Source of the DNA: Paraburkholderia silviterrae
GTDB taxonomy: Bacteria > Pseudomonadota > Gammaproteobacteria > Burkholderiales > Burkholderiaceae
Assembly (NCBI RefSeq): GCF_004353915.1
Contig: NZ_SMRP01000033.1
Location: 1-61,241 of the forward strand
Direction of reading: 5' to 3'
Length of the DNA: 61,241 nt
A model generated the notes under the pieces. It did no database searches. It had not been told where the DNA came from and saw only the letters and a list, made by a program, of their open reading frames with translations. This document shows, piece after piece, positions 42,903 through 51,627 of the stretch (position 1 is the stretch's first letter; each line of letters begins with the position of its first letter). The translations under genes were made by a program, and so were the position numbers.

Positions 42903-44553
42903 TCAAACCACCGTCGGCGAACTGATCGCCGCCTTCCTCGAACAATGCGGAGTCCAAACCGCTTTCGGCGTGATCTCGATTCATAACATGCCGATTCTCG
43001 ACGCCATCGGGCGGCGCGGCAATATCCGCTATGTGGGCGCGCGCGGCGAAGCGGGCGCGGTCAACATGGCGGACGGGCTCGCGCGCGTCTCGGGCGGTCT
43101 CGGCGTGGCGTTCACGAGCACGGGCACGGCGGCGGGCAACGCGGCGGGCGCGATGGTCGAAGCCCTCACGGCCGGCACGGCGCTGCTGCACATCACCGGC
43201 CAGATCGAAACCGAATACCTCGATCAGGACCTCGCCTATATTCACGAGGCACCCGATCAACTGTCGATGCTCCAGTCGATCTCGAAGGCTGCGTTCCGCG
43301 TGCGCTCGGTCGAGACCGCGCTGCCGACGATCCGCGAAGCGGTGCGCGTCGCGCAAACCGCGCCGAGCGGCCCGGTGAGCGTGGAGATTCCCATCGACAT
43401 TCAGGCCGCGCTGACCGACTGGCCCGTCGATCTGAGCGCGCCGCATCTCACGACCCTCACGCACGACGAAGCGCGCGTGGAGCAGCTCGCGAACGAACTC
43501 GCGAAGGCGAAGCGTCCGCTGCTGTGGCTCGGCGGCGGCACGCGCCATGCGCGCGCGGCGGTGGAGCGTCTCGTCGCGCTCGGCTTTGGCGTGGTGACGA
43601 GCGTGCAGGGCCGCGGCGTGCTGCCCGAAGATCATCCGGCCACGCTGGGCGCGTTCAACGTGAGCCCCTCGGTCGAGCGCTTCTACAAGACCTGCGACGC
43701 GATGCTCGTGGTGGGCTCGCGCCTGCGCGGCAATGAAACGCTCAAGTACAAGCTTGGGCTGCCGCAGCCGCTCTATCGTGTCGACGCCGACGCGCTCGCC
43801 GACAACCGCGGTTATCGCAATGCGCTGTTCGTGCACGGAGACGCCGCGCGCGTGCTCGACGCACTCGCCACGCGCCTCGAAAACCGCATCAAGGTCGATC
43901 CGCAATTCGCCGCCGATCTGGCCGAGGCGCGCGAGATCGCCGTGTCGGAAACGGCCAGGGGCCTCGGCCCGTATCGCCGCCTCGTGGAGTCGCTGCAACA
44001 TGCCGTGGGCCGCGACTACAACTGGGTGCGCGACGTCACGATCTCGAACAGCACGTGGGGCAACCGTCTCCTGAAGATCTTCTCGCCGCGTGCGGGCGTG
44101 CATGCGCTCGGCGGCGGCATCGGCCAGGGCATGCAGATGGCGATTGGCGCGGCGCTCGCGAACGCGGCGGCGAAGACCGTGTGCCTCGTCGGCGACGGCG
44201 GCCTGATGGTCAACGTGGGCGAGCTCGCGACGGCCGTGCAGGAGAAGGCCAACGTCATGATCGTGCTGATGAACGACCAGTGCTATGGCGTGATCCGCAA
44301 CATTCAGGACGCGCAGTACGGCGGCCGCCGCATGTTCGTCGATCTGCATCAGCCGGAGTTCTCGCAGTTCTGCGCAAGCCTCGGCCTCAAGCACTATCGC
44401 CTCTCGTCGCTCGACGACGCGGACGCCGTGATCGGCGAAAGCATTGCGTTCGACGGCCCGGTGCTGCTCGAAGTGGACATGAAATCCGTGGGCAGCTTCG
44501 AGACCGCATTCGCCGGCCCGCCGGTGCGCAAAGAGGAGCCCCAACATGCGTAA
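42895..44553 (+). CDS. Thiamine-diphosphate-dependent enzyme (acetolactate synthase/2-oxoacid decarboxylase family)
   Basis: 552 residues with the three ThDP-enzyme domains. The catalytic glutamate is in ARGEAGAVNMADGLAR (residue ~51). The central domain resembles acetohydroxyacid synthases. The cofactor motif GDGGLMVNVGELATAV followed by MNDQCYGVIRN binds Mg-ThDP. Such enzymes decarboxylate 2-oxo acids or cleave/ligate C-C bonds. Next to an amino-acid-dehydrogenase-like gene and an aldehyde dehydrogenase, a 2-oxoacid-to-aldehyde step is a reasonable inference. Start ATG 42895 overlaps the SDR stop by 8 nt. Confidence 0.9.
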   Translation: MSNQTTVGELIAAFLEQCGVQTAFGVISIHNMPILDAIGRRGNIRYVGARGEAGAVNMADGLARVSGGLGVAFTSTGTAAGNAAGAMVEALTAGTALLHITGQIETEYLDQDLAYIHEAPDQLSMLQSISKAAFRVRSVETALPTIREAVRVAQTAPSGPVSVEIPIDIQAALTDWPVDLSAPHLTTLTHDEARVEQLANELAKAKRPLLWLGGGTRHARAAVERLVALGFGVVTSVQGRGVLPEDHPATLGAFNVSPSVERFYKTCDAMLVVGSRLRGNETLKYKLGLPQPLYRVDADALADNRGYRNALFVHGDAARVLDALATRLENRIKVDPQFAADLAEAREIAVSETARGLGPYRRLVESLQHAVGRDYNWVRDVTISNSTWGNRLLKIFSPRAGVHALGGGIGQGMQMAIGAALANAAAKTVCLVGDGGLMVNVGELATAVQEKANVMIVLMNDQCYGVIRNIQDAQYGGRRMFVDLHQPEFSQFCASLGLKHYRLSSLDDADAVIGESIAFDGPVLLEVDMKSVGSFETAFAGPPVRKEEPQHA

Positions 44554-45403
44554 CAGCCAGGCTAACCACCAGGCTAACCACCAGGCGGACCCCATGCCCC
44601 ACGCACCTATCGACATCGCGATGATCGGCTTCGGCGCGATCGGGCAGACCGTGTATCGCGCGGTCGCGGCGGACCCGCTCGTGCACGTCTCGCACGTGAT
44701 CGTGCCCGAGCAACACGCCGCTGCCGTGCGTGAGCAGGTGGACGGCGCGGTGGAAGTGGTCTCGTCGGTGCACGCGCTTTCGACCAAGCCGCAGTTTGCG
44801 CTCGAATGCGCGGGCCACGCGGCGCTCATCGCTCACGTCGTGCCGCTCCTGCAAAGCGGCACCGATTGCGCGGTGGCCTCGATCGGCGCGCTCTCCGACG
44901 TCGACCTGCTCGAGCGCCTCTCGCTCGCCGCCGACGAAGGCGACGCCACGGTCACGCTGCTCTCCGGCGCGATTGGCGGTATCGACGCGCTTTCGGCGGC
45001 GAAGCTCGGCGGCCTCGACGAAGTGCTGTACACGGGCCGCAAGCCGCCGCTCGGCTGGCTCGATACGCCGGCGGAAAAGGTCTGCGATCTGCGCACGCTC
45101 ACGAAGGAGCGGGTGATCTTCGAAGGCAGTGCGCGCGAAGCGGCGCGGCTCTTTCCGAAGAACGCGAACGTGGCGGCCACCATCGCGCTGGCGGGCCTCG
45201 GCCTCGACCAGACGAAGGTGCGCCTGATCGCCGACCCGGCCGTCGAGCGCAACGTCCACCGCATCGTCGCGCGCGGCATGTTCGGCGAGATGTCGCTGGA
45301 GATGTGCGGCAAGCCGCTGCCCGATAACCCGAAGACCTCGGCGCTCACGGCGTACAGCGCGATTCGCGCACTGCGCAACCGGGCCGCGCGCTGCGTGATC
45401 TGA
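44546..45403 (+). CDS. Aspartate dehydrogenase (NadX)-like protein
   Basis: 285 residues from ATG 44546, which follows GAGGAGCC and overlaps the ThDP gene. An alternative ATG at 44594 would skip an N-terminal repeat (NHQANHQAD, from 12-nt units at 44558-44581). The core matches L-aspartate dehydrogenase: cofactor loop IGFGAIGQTVY, ECAGHAAL, SGAIGGIDAL, RKPPLGW and FPKNANVAATIAL. NadX oxidises aspartate to iminoaspartate for NAD synthesis; in a catabolic operon it more likely handles another amino acid or imine. Confidence 0.88.
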   Translation: MRNSQANHQANHQADPMPHAPIDIAMIGFGAIGQTVYRAVAADPLVHVSHVIVPEQHAAAVREQVDGAVEVVSSVHALSTKPQFALECAGHAALIAHVVPLLQSGTDCAVASIGALSDVDLLERLSLAADEGDATVTLLSGAIGGIDALSAAKLGGLDEVLYTGRKPPLGWLDTPAEKVCDLRTLTKERVIFEGSAREAARLFPKNANVAATIALAGLGLDQTKVRLIADPAVERNVHRIVARGMFGEMSLEMCGKPLPDNPKTSALTAYSAIRALRNRAARCVI

Positions 45404-45424
45404 CGAAGCGATTTTGAAGCGATG

Positions 45425-45456
45425 GCCGGCAGTGCATATGCATAGGCACTGCCGGC
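45425..45456 (+). other. Intra-operon hairpin between the NadX-like and ALDH genes
   Basis: A perfect 11-bp inverted repeat, GCCGGCAGTGC (45425-45435) with GCACTGCCGGC (45446-45456), loop ATATGCATAG. It lies in the only sizeable gap (76 bp) of this part of the operon and has no T-run. It could act as a processing or partial attenuation site. Confidence 0.6.
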
Positions 45457-45479
45457 ACTGAAACAAAGAGACCTCTGAC

Positions 45480-46973
45480 ATGACTGCATTCGACACGAGC
45501 CTCGTTCCGAACGGCGATATTCTGATTGGCGGCGAGTGGCGCCAGGGACGCGCCGCGCCTTTTGCGAGCCTTTATCCCGCCGACCAGTCGGTGAACATGG
45601 AGGTCTCGACGGCGAGCGCCGAAGACGCCAGCGAGGCGGTCGAGAAGGCGCACGCGGCCTGGAAGCAGGGCGAATGGGCCGGCATGAAGCCGCATCTGCG
45701 CGCGCTCGTGCTCTACCGCATCGCGGAGCTCATCATGCAACGGCACGAAGCGCTCGCGCAACTGCAGTGCCGCGACAACGGCAAGCCCATCAGCGAGACG
45801 CGCGTGCTGGTGGCAAGCGCCGCCAACACGTTCCGCTACTTCGCGGCCTGCCTCGAAACGCTCGACGACGAGCTCACGCCGCCGCGCGGCGACTACCTGA
45901 CGATGAGCGTGCACGAGCCGATTGGCGTGGTGGCGGCCATCACGCCGTGGAATTCGCCGATCGCCTCGGACGCGCAGAAGCTCGCGCCCGCACTCGCGGC
46001 CGGCAATGCGGTCGTGCTCAAGCCCGCCGAAGTCACGCCGCTCGTCTCGCTCGCGCTAGCGCGCATCTGCGAGGAAGCGGGCGTGCCCAAGGGCATCCTG
46101 AGCGTGCTGCCCGGCAAGGGCTCGGTGATCGGCGACGTGCTGGTGCGCCATCCGCTCGTGAAGAAGGTCTCGTTCACGGGGGGCACTGAAGTGGGGCGCG
46201 GTATCGCCCGCATCGCGGCGGAAAAGCTCATGCCCGTGTCGCTTGAACTGGGCGGCAAGTCGCCGATCATCGTGTTCGAAGACGCGGATCTCGATCACGC
46301 CGTGAACGGCGTGCTGTACGGCATCTTTAGCTCGTCGGGCGAGGCGTGCATTGCCGGATCGCGCCTCTTTGCGCAGCGTTCGATCTACGACACCTTCATG
46401 AAGCGCCTCGTGGAAGGCGCGCGCAAGCTGCGCGTGGGCGACCCGTCGCGCGAGAACACGCAGATGGGTCCGCTCATCACGGCGAAGCACCGCGAGTCGG
46501 TCGAGCGCTACGTGGCGATCGGGCTGGAAGAGGGCGGCCGCCTCCTGTGCGGAGGCGAGCGCCCCGTGGGCGACGAGCGCGAGAACGGCTTCTTCTATCA
46601 GCCGACCATTCTGGAAGGACTCCAGAACAGTGCGCGCATCTGCCAGGAAGAGATCTTCGGCCCGGTGCTGGTGGCCATGCCCTTCGACGACGAAGCCGCG
46701 CTGATCGAGCAAGCGAACGACAGCGTGTTCGGCCTTGCCGCCGGCATCTGGACGCGCGACTACAAGCGCGCGTGGCGCGTGGCCCGCAGGCTCGAAGCGG
46801 GCACGGTCTGGATCAATACGTACAAGCTGTTCTCGATCTCCACACCGTTCTCGGGCTGGAAGGAGAGCGGCATGGGCCGCGAGAAAGGGCGGCTCGGCAT
46901 TCGCGAATACATGCAGCAGAAGAGCCTCTACTGGGGCTTGAACGACGCACCGCTGCCGTGGGCCAATGCCTGA
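45480..46973 (+). CDS. NAD(P)+-dependent aldehyde dehydrogenase
   Basis: A 497-residue ALDH: WNSPIASDAQKLAPALAAGN for substrate and cofactor entry, FTGGTEVGRG Rossmann loop, general base E256 in LELGGKSP, and nucleophile C290 in SSSGEACIAGSR. It is distinct in sequence from the PuuC-like enzyme at 6879. It would oxidise the aldehyde made by the ThDP enzyme or released from ring-cleavage products. Its end overlaps the possible upstream start of the next gene; the preferred starts do not overlap. Confidence 0.9.
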   Translation: MTAFDTSLVPNGDILIGGEWRQGRAAPFASLYPADQSVNMEVSTASAEDASEAVEKAHAAWKQGEWAGMKPHLRALVLYRIAELIMQRHEALAQLQCRDNGKPISETRVLVASAANTFRYFAACLETLDDELTPPRGDYLTMSVHEPIGVVAAITPWNSPIASDAQKLAPALAAGNAVVLKPAEVTPLVSLALARICEEAGVPKGILSVLPGKGSVIGDVLVRHPLVKKVSFTGGTEVGRGIARIAAEKLMPVSLELGGKSPIIVFEDADLDHAVNGVLYGIFSSSGEACIAGSRLFAQRSIYDTFMKRLVEGARKLRVGDPSRENTQMGPLITAKHRESVERYVAIGLEEGGRLLCGGERPVGDERENGFFYQPTILEGLQNSARICQEEIFGPVLVAMPFDDEAALIEQANDSVFGLAAGIWTRDYKRAWRVARRLEAGTVWINTYKLFSISTPFSGWKESGMGREKGRLGIREYMQQKSLYWGLNDAPLPWANA

Positions 46974-46992
46974 CGAAAATTTGGAGTGGCAA

Positions 46993-47955
46993 ATGACGAT
47001 TCTTGGCATCGAACAGATTACCTACGGCGTGACCGACCTCGAAACCTGCCGGCGCTTTTTTGCCGACTGGGGTTTGACGGAGACCTCGCACGACGAAACG
47101 CGTGCGCGTTTTGAAACGCTCAACGGTTGCACCGTGCTCGTGGCCGACGCGAACGACGCAACGTTGCCCGCCGCGTTCGAAGCGGGCCCGACGCTGCGCG
47201 AAGTGACGTGGGGCGTGGCCACGCGCGAAGAACTGGACGCGCTGCGTGAGCGCCTGAAGGACCAGCCGGGCTATTACAGCGAGCCGGAAGCGGTGGGTTG
47301 CTTCGACCCCGCAGGCATGGCGATTCGCCTGGAAGTCACGCGCCGGCGCGAGATCGACGTGAAGGGCTCGCCCTCGAACGTGTGGGGCCAGACGCTGCGC
47401 GTGGATACGCCGTCGCCTGTCTATGAGCGCGCGCAACCGGTGGAGGTGGGCCACGTGGTGTTCTTCACAAACTGCCTCGCGGAGCAGGAGAAGTTCTATC
47501 ACGAGCTGCTCGGCTTCGAGACTTCGGACCGCTATCCGAATCGTGGCGCCTTCATGCGCTGCGCGCCGCACGGCGGCCACCACGACCTGTTCCTGCTCGC
47601 GCTGCCCGACGGCAAGAAGGGCCTCAACCACGTGGCATTCACGGTGCGCGACATCCACGAGGTGTTCGGCGGTGGCCTGCATATCAGCCGTTGTGGCTGG
47701 ACCACGCAGCTGGGCCCGGGCCGGCATCCGGTTTCCTCGGCGTACTTCTGGTACTTCAAGAATCCGGCGGGCGGCTTGATCGAGTATTACGCCGACGAAG
47801 ACGTGCTCACGCCGGAATGGCAGCCGCGCGAGTTCGAGCCGGGCCCGACCGTGTTCGCGGAGTGGGCGATTGACGGCGGCCTCGACGGCAACACGCGCCG
47901 CCAGAAGAACGCGCAAGCGCCGCAGGGCAAGTTCATGACGGAGCGTAAGCAATGA
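46993..47955 (+). CDS. Two-domain VOC protein, type I extradiol dioxygenase-like
   Basis: 320 residues with two vicinal-oxygen-chelate domains. In the C-terminal domain the three metal ligands of extradiol dioxygenases appear to be present: His in EVGHVVFFTN, His in GLNHVAFTV, and Glu in GGLIEYYADED. The N-terminal domain (GIEQITYGVTDLE) lacks them, as in BphC-type enzymes. It probably cleaves a catechol-like ring with Fe(II) and O2. ATG 46993 has GGAG 6 nt upstream; the in-frame ATG 46966 lies inside the ALDH gene. It overlaps the reductase by 4 nt. Confidence 0.85.
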   Translation: MTILGIEQITYGVTDLETCRRFFADWGLTETSHDETRARFETLNGCTVLVADANDATLPAAFEAGPTLREVTWGVATREELDALRERLKDQPGYYSEPEAVGCFDPAGMAIRLEVTRRREIDVKGSPSNVWGQTLRVDTPSPVYERAQPVEVGHVVFFTNCLAEQEKFYHELLGFETSDRYPNRGAFMRCAPHGGHHDLFLLALPDGKKGLNHVAFTVRDIHEVFGGGLHISRCGWTTQLGPGRHPVSSAYFWYFKNPAGGLIEYYADEDVLTPEWQPREFEPGPTVFAEWAIDGGLDGNTRRQKNAQAPQGKFMTERKQ

Positions 47956-49205
47956 GCGCCGCAACGGAACACAGCATCGAGAACAGCACAGAGCAGGCGC
48001 CGCGCACCGTCGTGGTGATTGGCGGCGGCCAGGCCGCGGGCTGGGTCGTGAAGACGCTGCGCAAGGAAGGCTACACGGGCCGTCTCGTGATGATCGCGGA
48101 TGAAGTGCACCTGCCCTACGAACGTCCGCCGCTCTCGAAGGCCGTTTTGGCGGGCGAAGCCGATATTGAAACGGTGCGCATCGCCAAGCCGGATGAATTC
48201 GCAGCCCTGAATGTCGAAGCCTGGCAACCCGACTGCGCGACGGCCATCGACCGTGCGGCGCGCGTCGTCACCACGCGCTCGGGCCGCGAAGTGAAGTACG
48301 ACCGCCTCGTGATCGCCACGGGCGGCGCGGCGCGCAAGCTGCCCGCGAACATCGCGAAAAGCGCGCACGTGACCTATCTGCGCACGCTCGACGAGGCGAT
48401 GGCGCTGGGCGAGCGGCTGCGCAGCAGCCAGCGCGTGCTGGTGGTGGGCGGCGGCTGGATCGGGCTTGAAGTGGCGGCGACCGCGCGCAAGCTCGGCGTG
48501 GCAGCCACCGTGGTGGAGGGCGCAGCGCGTCTGTGCGCGCGCTCGCTGCCGCAGGACGTCTCGGACTTCTTGCTCGAATTGCACCGCGCGAATGGCGTGG
48601 ACGTGCGGCTGAACGCGGCGCTCGTCTCGCTCGAAGACTGCGAGCAAGGCGGCGTGCGCGCGACCTTCGCGGACGGCAGCACGCTCGACGCCGATTTCGC
48701 CGTGGCCGGCATCGGTCTCGCGCCGCATACGGCGCTTGCCGAGGCCGCGGGCCTCGCCGTGGAAGACGGCATTGTCGTGGACGAGTTCGGCGAAACTTCG
48801 GACGCCTGCGTATTTGCCTGCGGCGACGTGGCGAACCATCCGAACGCATGGCTCAAGCGCCGCGTGCGGCTGGAGTCGTGGGCCAATGCACAGAATCAGG
48901 CCATTGCCGTGGCCAAGGCCGTGCTGGGCGTGAAGACGCCTTATGCGGAAATCCCGTGGTTCTGGTCCGATCAGTACGACGTGAACCTGCAGATTCTCGG
49001 CGACATTCCGGCCGGCGTCGCACCGGCGCTGCGCGGCAGCCTCGAGGAAAAGCGCGCGACGCTCTTCTTCGTGGAACAAGGGCATCTGCGGGGCGTCATC
49101 GCGATCAACTCGGCGCGTGAGCTCAAGCTCGCGCGCAAATGGATGAGCCAGGGGCGCGCGGTCGACATCGCGGCGCTCACGGACACGAGCAAGGCCCTCG
49201 CATAA
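47952..49205 (+). CDS. FAD-dependent ferredoxin reductase
   Basis: A 417-residue pyridine-nucleotide-disulfide oxidoreductase-type reductase of oxygenase systems. The FAD fold is VVVIGGGQAAGWVVKTL, followed by LPYERPPLSKAVLAGE, the NADH fold VVGGGWIGLEVAATARKLG, and FACGDVANHPN. The C-terminal domain (WFWSDQYDVNLQILG) is typical of BphA4-like ferredoxin reductases. It completes the three-part electron chain NADH, reductase, Rieske ferredoxin (37087), oxygenase (37759), although it lies 10 kb from its partners in the same operon. Confidence 0.92.
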   Translation: MSAATEHSIENSTEQAPRTVVVIGGGQAAGWVVKTLRKEGYTGRLVMIADEVHLPYERPPLSKAVLAGEADIETVRIAKPDEFAALNVEAWQPDCATAIDRAARVVTTRSGREVKYDRLVIATGGAARKLPANIAKSAHVTYLRTLDEAMALGERLRSSQRVLVVGGGWIGLEVAATARKLGVAATVVEGAARLCARSLPQDVSDFLLELHRANGVDVRLNAALVSLEDCEQGGVRATFADGSTLDADFAVAGIGLAPHTALAEAAGLAVEDGIVVDEFGETSDACVFACGDVANHPNAWLKRRVRLESWANAQNQAIAVAKAVLGVKTPYAEIPWFWSDQYDVNLQILGDIPAGVAPALRGSLEEKRATLFFVEQGHLRGVIAINSARELKLARKWMSQGRAVDIAALTDTSKALA

Positions 49206-49238
49206 GGCCCGAGACAACACGGAGACGGGACCACAGGC

Positions 49239-50654
49239 ATGAGAACTTTCGATACCACCATCGGCAATTGCGGCGACGCCCCGCTCGCCGAGACGTTCAG
49301 TGGGCCACACACGCGCGGATCGATCATCGCGCGGCTCGAGCGGCTGCCGACCAACGCCATGCAGGTGCGCGCGCGCCTCCTGATCGGACTCGCCACCTTC
49401 TTTGACGGTTTCGACGTGATCGCGATTGCCGCGACATTGCCGATTCTCATCCAGAAGTGGCATCTCACGCCGTGGGAGATCGGCTTTCTGATCGCCTCGG
49501 GTTCGGTCGGCCAGCTGTTTGGCGCCTTCCTGTTTCCGTGGCTTGCCGAGCGTCACGGACGCGTGCGCGCGATTGCGTGGAGCTCGGGCATCATCGGCCT
49601 GACGAGCATTGCTTGCGGCTTCGCGCCGACCTTCCTCGTGTTTGCCGCGCTGCGTGTGGTGCAGGGTTTTGGGCTGGGTGGCGAGTTGCCTGTGGCCGCG
49701 ACGTATATCAACGAGGTGAGCCGCGCTCATGGCCGTGGGCGCTTCGTTCTCCTCTATGAGATTGTGTTCCCGGTTGGGTTGCTGGCTTCGAACGCGCTGG
49801 GGGCGTGGATTGTGCCGCGCTTTGGCTGGCAGGCCATGTATTTCATTGGTGCGCTGCCGCTCGTGCTGTTCTTCGTGTTGCGCAAGCTCGTGCCGGAGTC
49901 GCCGCGCTGGCTCGCCGAACGCGAGCGCCTGCAGGAGGCCGCCGATGCCGTGAGCGCGTTCGAGCGCACCGCGAAGGGGCCGCTTGATCCGGTCACCAAC
50001 GCTGGCGATTTCGATGCGCTCGTGAAGCGCCATCCGAAGCGGCATGTGAAGGATCTGTTTGGGCCGGCGTATCTCAAGCGCACGCTTGCGGTGGCTATGT
50101 TGTGGATGACCTGCGGGTTCATTCAGTATGGGCTTTCTACGTGGTTGCCTACGATTTATCGCAATGTCTATCATGCGCCGCTGCAACTTGCGCTTAACCT
50201 TGCGGTGGCCGCTTCGGTGCTTGGTGTGCTAGGTTCGCTTACCTGCGCGTTGCTGGTGGATAAGGTGGGCCGCAAGTCCATCATCAACGTCTCGTTTGTG
50301 CTGTGTGCTGTGTCGCTCGCGATGGCCGGTATCTGCCATGGTATGTCGGTTTATGTGGTGGCTACGTTCTGTGCGCTGTCGCTTGGGTTGCTTGCATGTG
50401 GGTTCATTACTGCCTATGTTTATACGCCTGAGCTTTACCCTACGAGCATTCGGGCGTTCGGTTGTGGTATGGGCGGTGCGTGGCTGAAAGTGGCGGCGAT
50501 CTTCGCGCCCACTATTGTTTCGAAGACGATGATCGGCGGTAATCTCGATGTGGCGTTTTATATTCTTGCCGCCGTGCCGTTTCTCGCTGCGGTGACGGTG
50601 CATTTTCTTGGTATCGAGACGAAAGGTAAGGTGCTGGAGCAGTTGGAAGCCTGA
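49239..50654 (+). CDS. MFS transporter, aromatic acid:H+ symporter (AAHS) type
   Basis: A 471-residue, 12-helix major facilitator. The first helix contains DGFDVIAIAATLPIL, a signature of the PcaK/BenK group, followed by the loop LAERHGR and the R-x-x-x-G motif segment LRVVQGFGLGGELPVAATYINE. It would import the aromatic acid degraded by the operon it ends. From about 50040 to the stop the codons shift from C-ending to T-ending, unlike the first two thirds of the gene. The giant palindrome copy 2 begins 35 bp after the stop. Confidence 0.93.
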   Translation: MRTFDTTIGNCGDAPLAETFSGPHTRGSIIARLERLPTNAMQVRARLLIGLATFFDGFDVIAIAATLPILIQKWHLTPWEIGFLIASGSVGQLFGAFLFPWLAERHGRVRAIAWSSGIIGLTSIACGFAPTFLVFAALRVVQGFGLGGELPVAATYINEVSRAHGRGRFVLLYEIVFPVGLLASNALGAWIVPRFGWQAMYFIGALPLVLFFVLRKLVPESPRWLAERERLQEAADAVSAFERTAKGPLDPVTNAGDFDALVKRHPKRHVKDLFGPAYLKRTLAVAMLWMTCGFIQYGLSTWLPTIYRNVYHAPLQLALNLAVAASVLGVLGSLTCALLVDKVGRKSIINVSFVLCAVSLAMAGICHGMSVYVVATFCALSLGLLACGFITAYVYTPELYPTSIRAFGCGMGGAWLKVAAIFAPTIVSKTMIGGNLDVAFYILAAVPFLAAVTVHFLGIETKGKVLEQLEA

Positions 50655-50689
50655 GTGTGTGGTGAAGATTTTGAGGGGCTTTGGGTGCG

Positions 50690-51271
50690 TTGGCCTTTCC
50701 TTGTATTCGCGGCGGGCCGCATGCGTTGCCCCTGTGCGGGGCGGCACCTACTTTTCTTTGCAGCGGCAAAGAAAAGTAGGCAAAAGAAAGCCGCTCAAAC
50801 CGCCAGTGTGACGCAGTGGACCACTAACCTTTAATCGGAGTGGCTCCGGGGCGTCTGTCATCACTCGCCGTCACCCGGAGTGACAAAGGGCTCATCCATC
50901 CGGCGGCGCTCTGCGCGCCGTGGGGCATAACCAATACCGACGGGACGCACGCACATTCGTAGGATTCCAACTTATTCGGCGGCGTCACTCCCGCTATTCG
51001 CCTGGCAGAAAGCTCGGTTTTCCTTGCAGACCTTTCCGCCCGCGCGTAGCGCGCGGCGGGAAGGATGAGTCCTTTGTCACTAACGCGGAGTGTGCGGGGT
51101 GACAGATGCTCCGGAGCCGCTCCGATTGACAGGGCAGTGGTGGACGGCGTCACACTGGCGGTGTGAGCCGCTTTCTTTTGCCTACTTTTCTTTGCGGCTG
51201 CAAAGAAAAGTAGGTGCCGCCCCGCACAGGGGCAACACAAATATACCTACATGAAAGCAAGGAAAGGCCAA
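50690..51271. repeat. Giant palindromic repeat element, copy 2 (582 bp)
   Basis: Same architecture and orientation as copy 1: left arm 50690-50897, right arm 51063-51271, centre about 165 nt. Outer ends again are TTGGCC and GGCCAA, with the CCTACTTTTCTTTGC/GCAAAGAAAAGTAGG hairpin in both arms. It follows the AAHS transporter at the end of the Rieske operon. Confidence 0.95.
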
Positions 51272-51627
51272 CACCCCAAGCGCCGCGCCCGCTACGGCAG
51301 TAGATCTCACTCGAAGCACACCAACGCGCCAGGAACCCCAACACACCTATCCAGGCAGCCAGCAATCCCGAACACCCACCAATCTTTTAATCAACCACAT
51401 TTTAAATAGACAAACTAAAAAATCTGCAGAACGCCCCCAACGTGATCCCAGCACGAATAAATCGCATCGACCGCTGCTCAATCCATCGCACATCCAGATA
51501 GATACCAACACGCTTGGATACCCACGAATTCTGTGCTATTAAAATAAAAAGCAAACCAAAAATTCGATTCCACTGTTTTCCGTTTTCAGCCGGGGCCAAT
51601 AAGCAAGATTCGAAAGCGGAGGCAGCC
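51272..51627. other. A/C-rich intergenic segment and LuxR-gene promoter region
   Basis: No gene. From 51272 to about 51410 the plus strand is very poor in G and T, then A/T-rich sequence leads to the LuxR-type gene, where GCGGAGGCAGCC is the ribosome site. No clear -35/-10 was identified. Confidence 0.5.
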
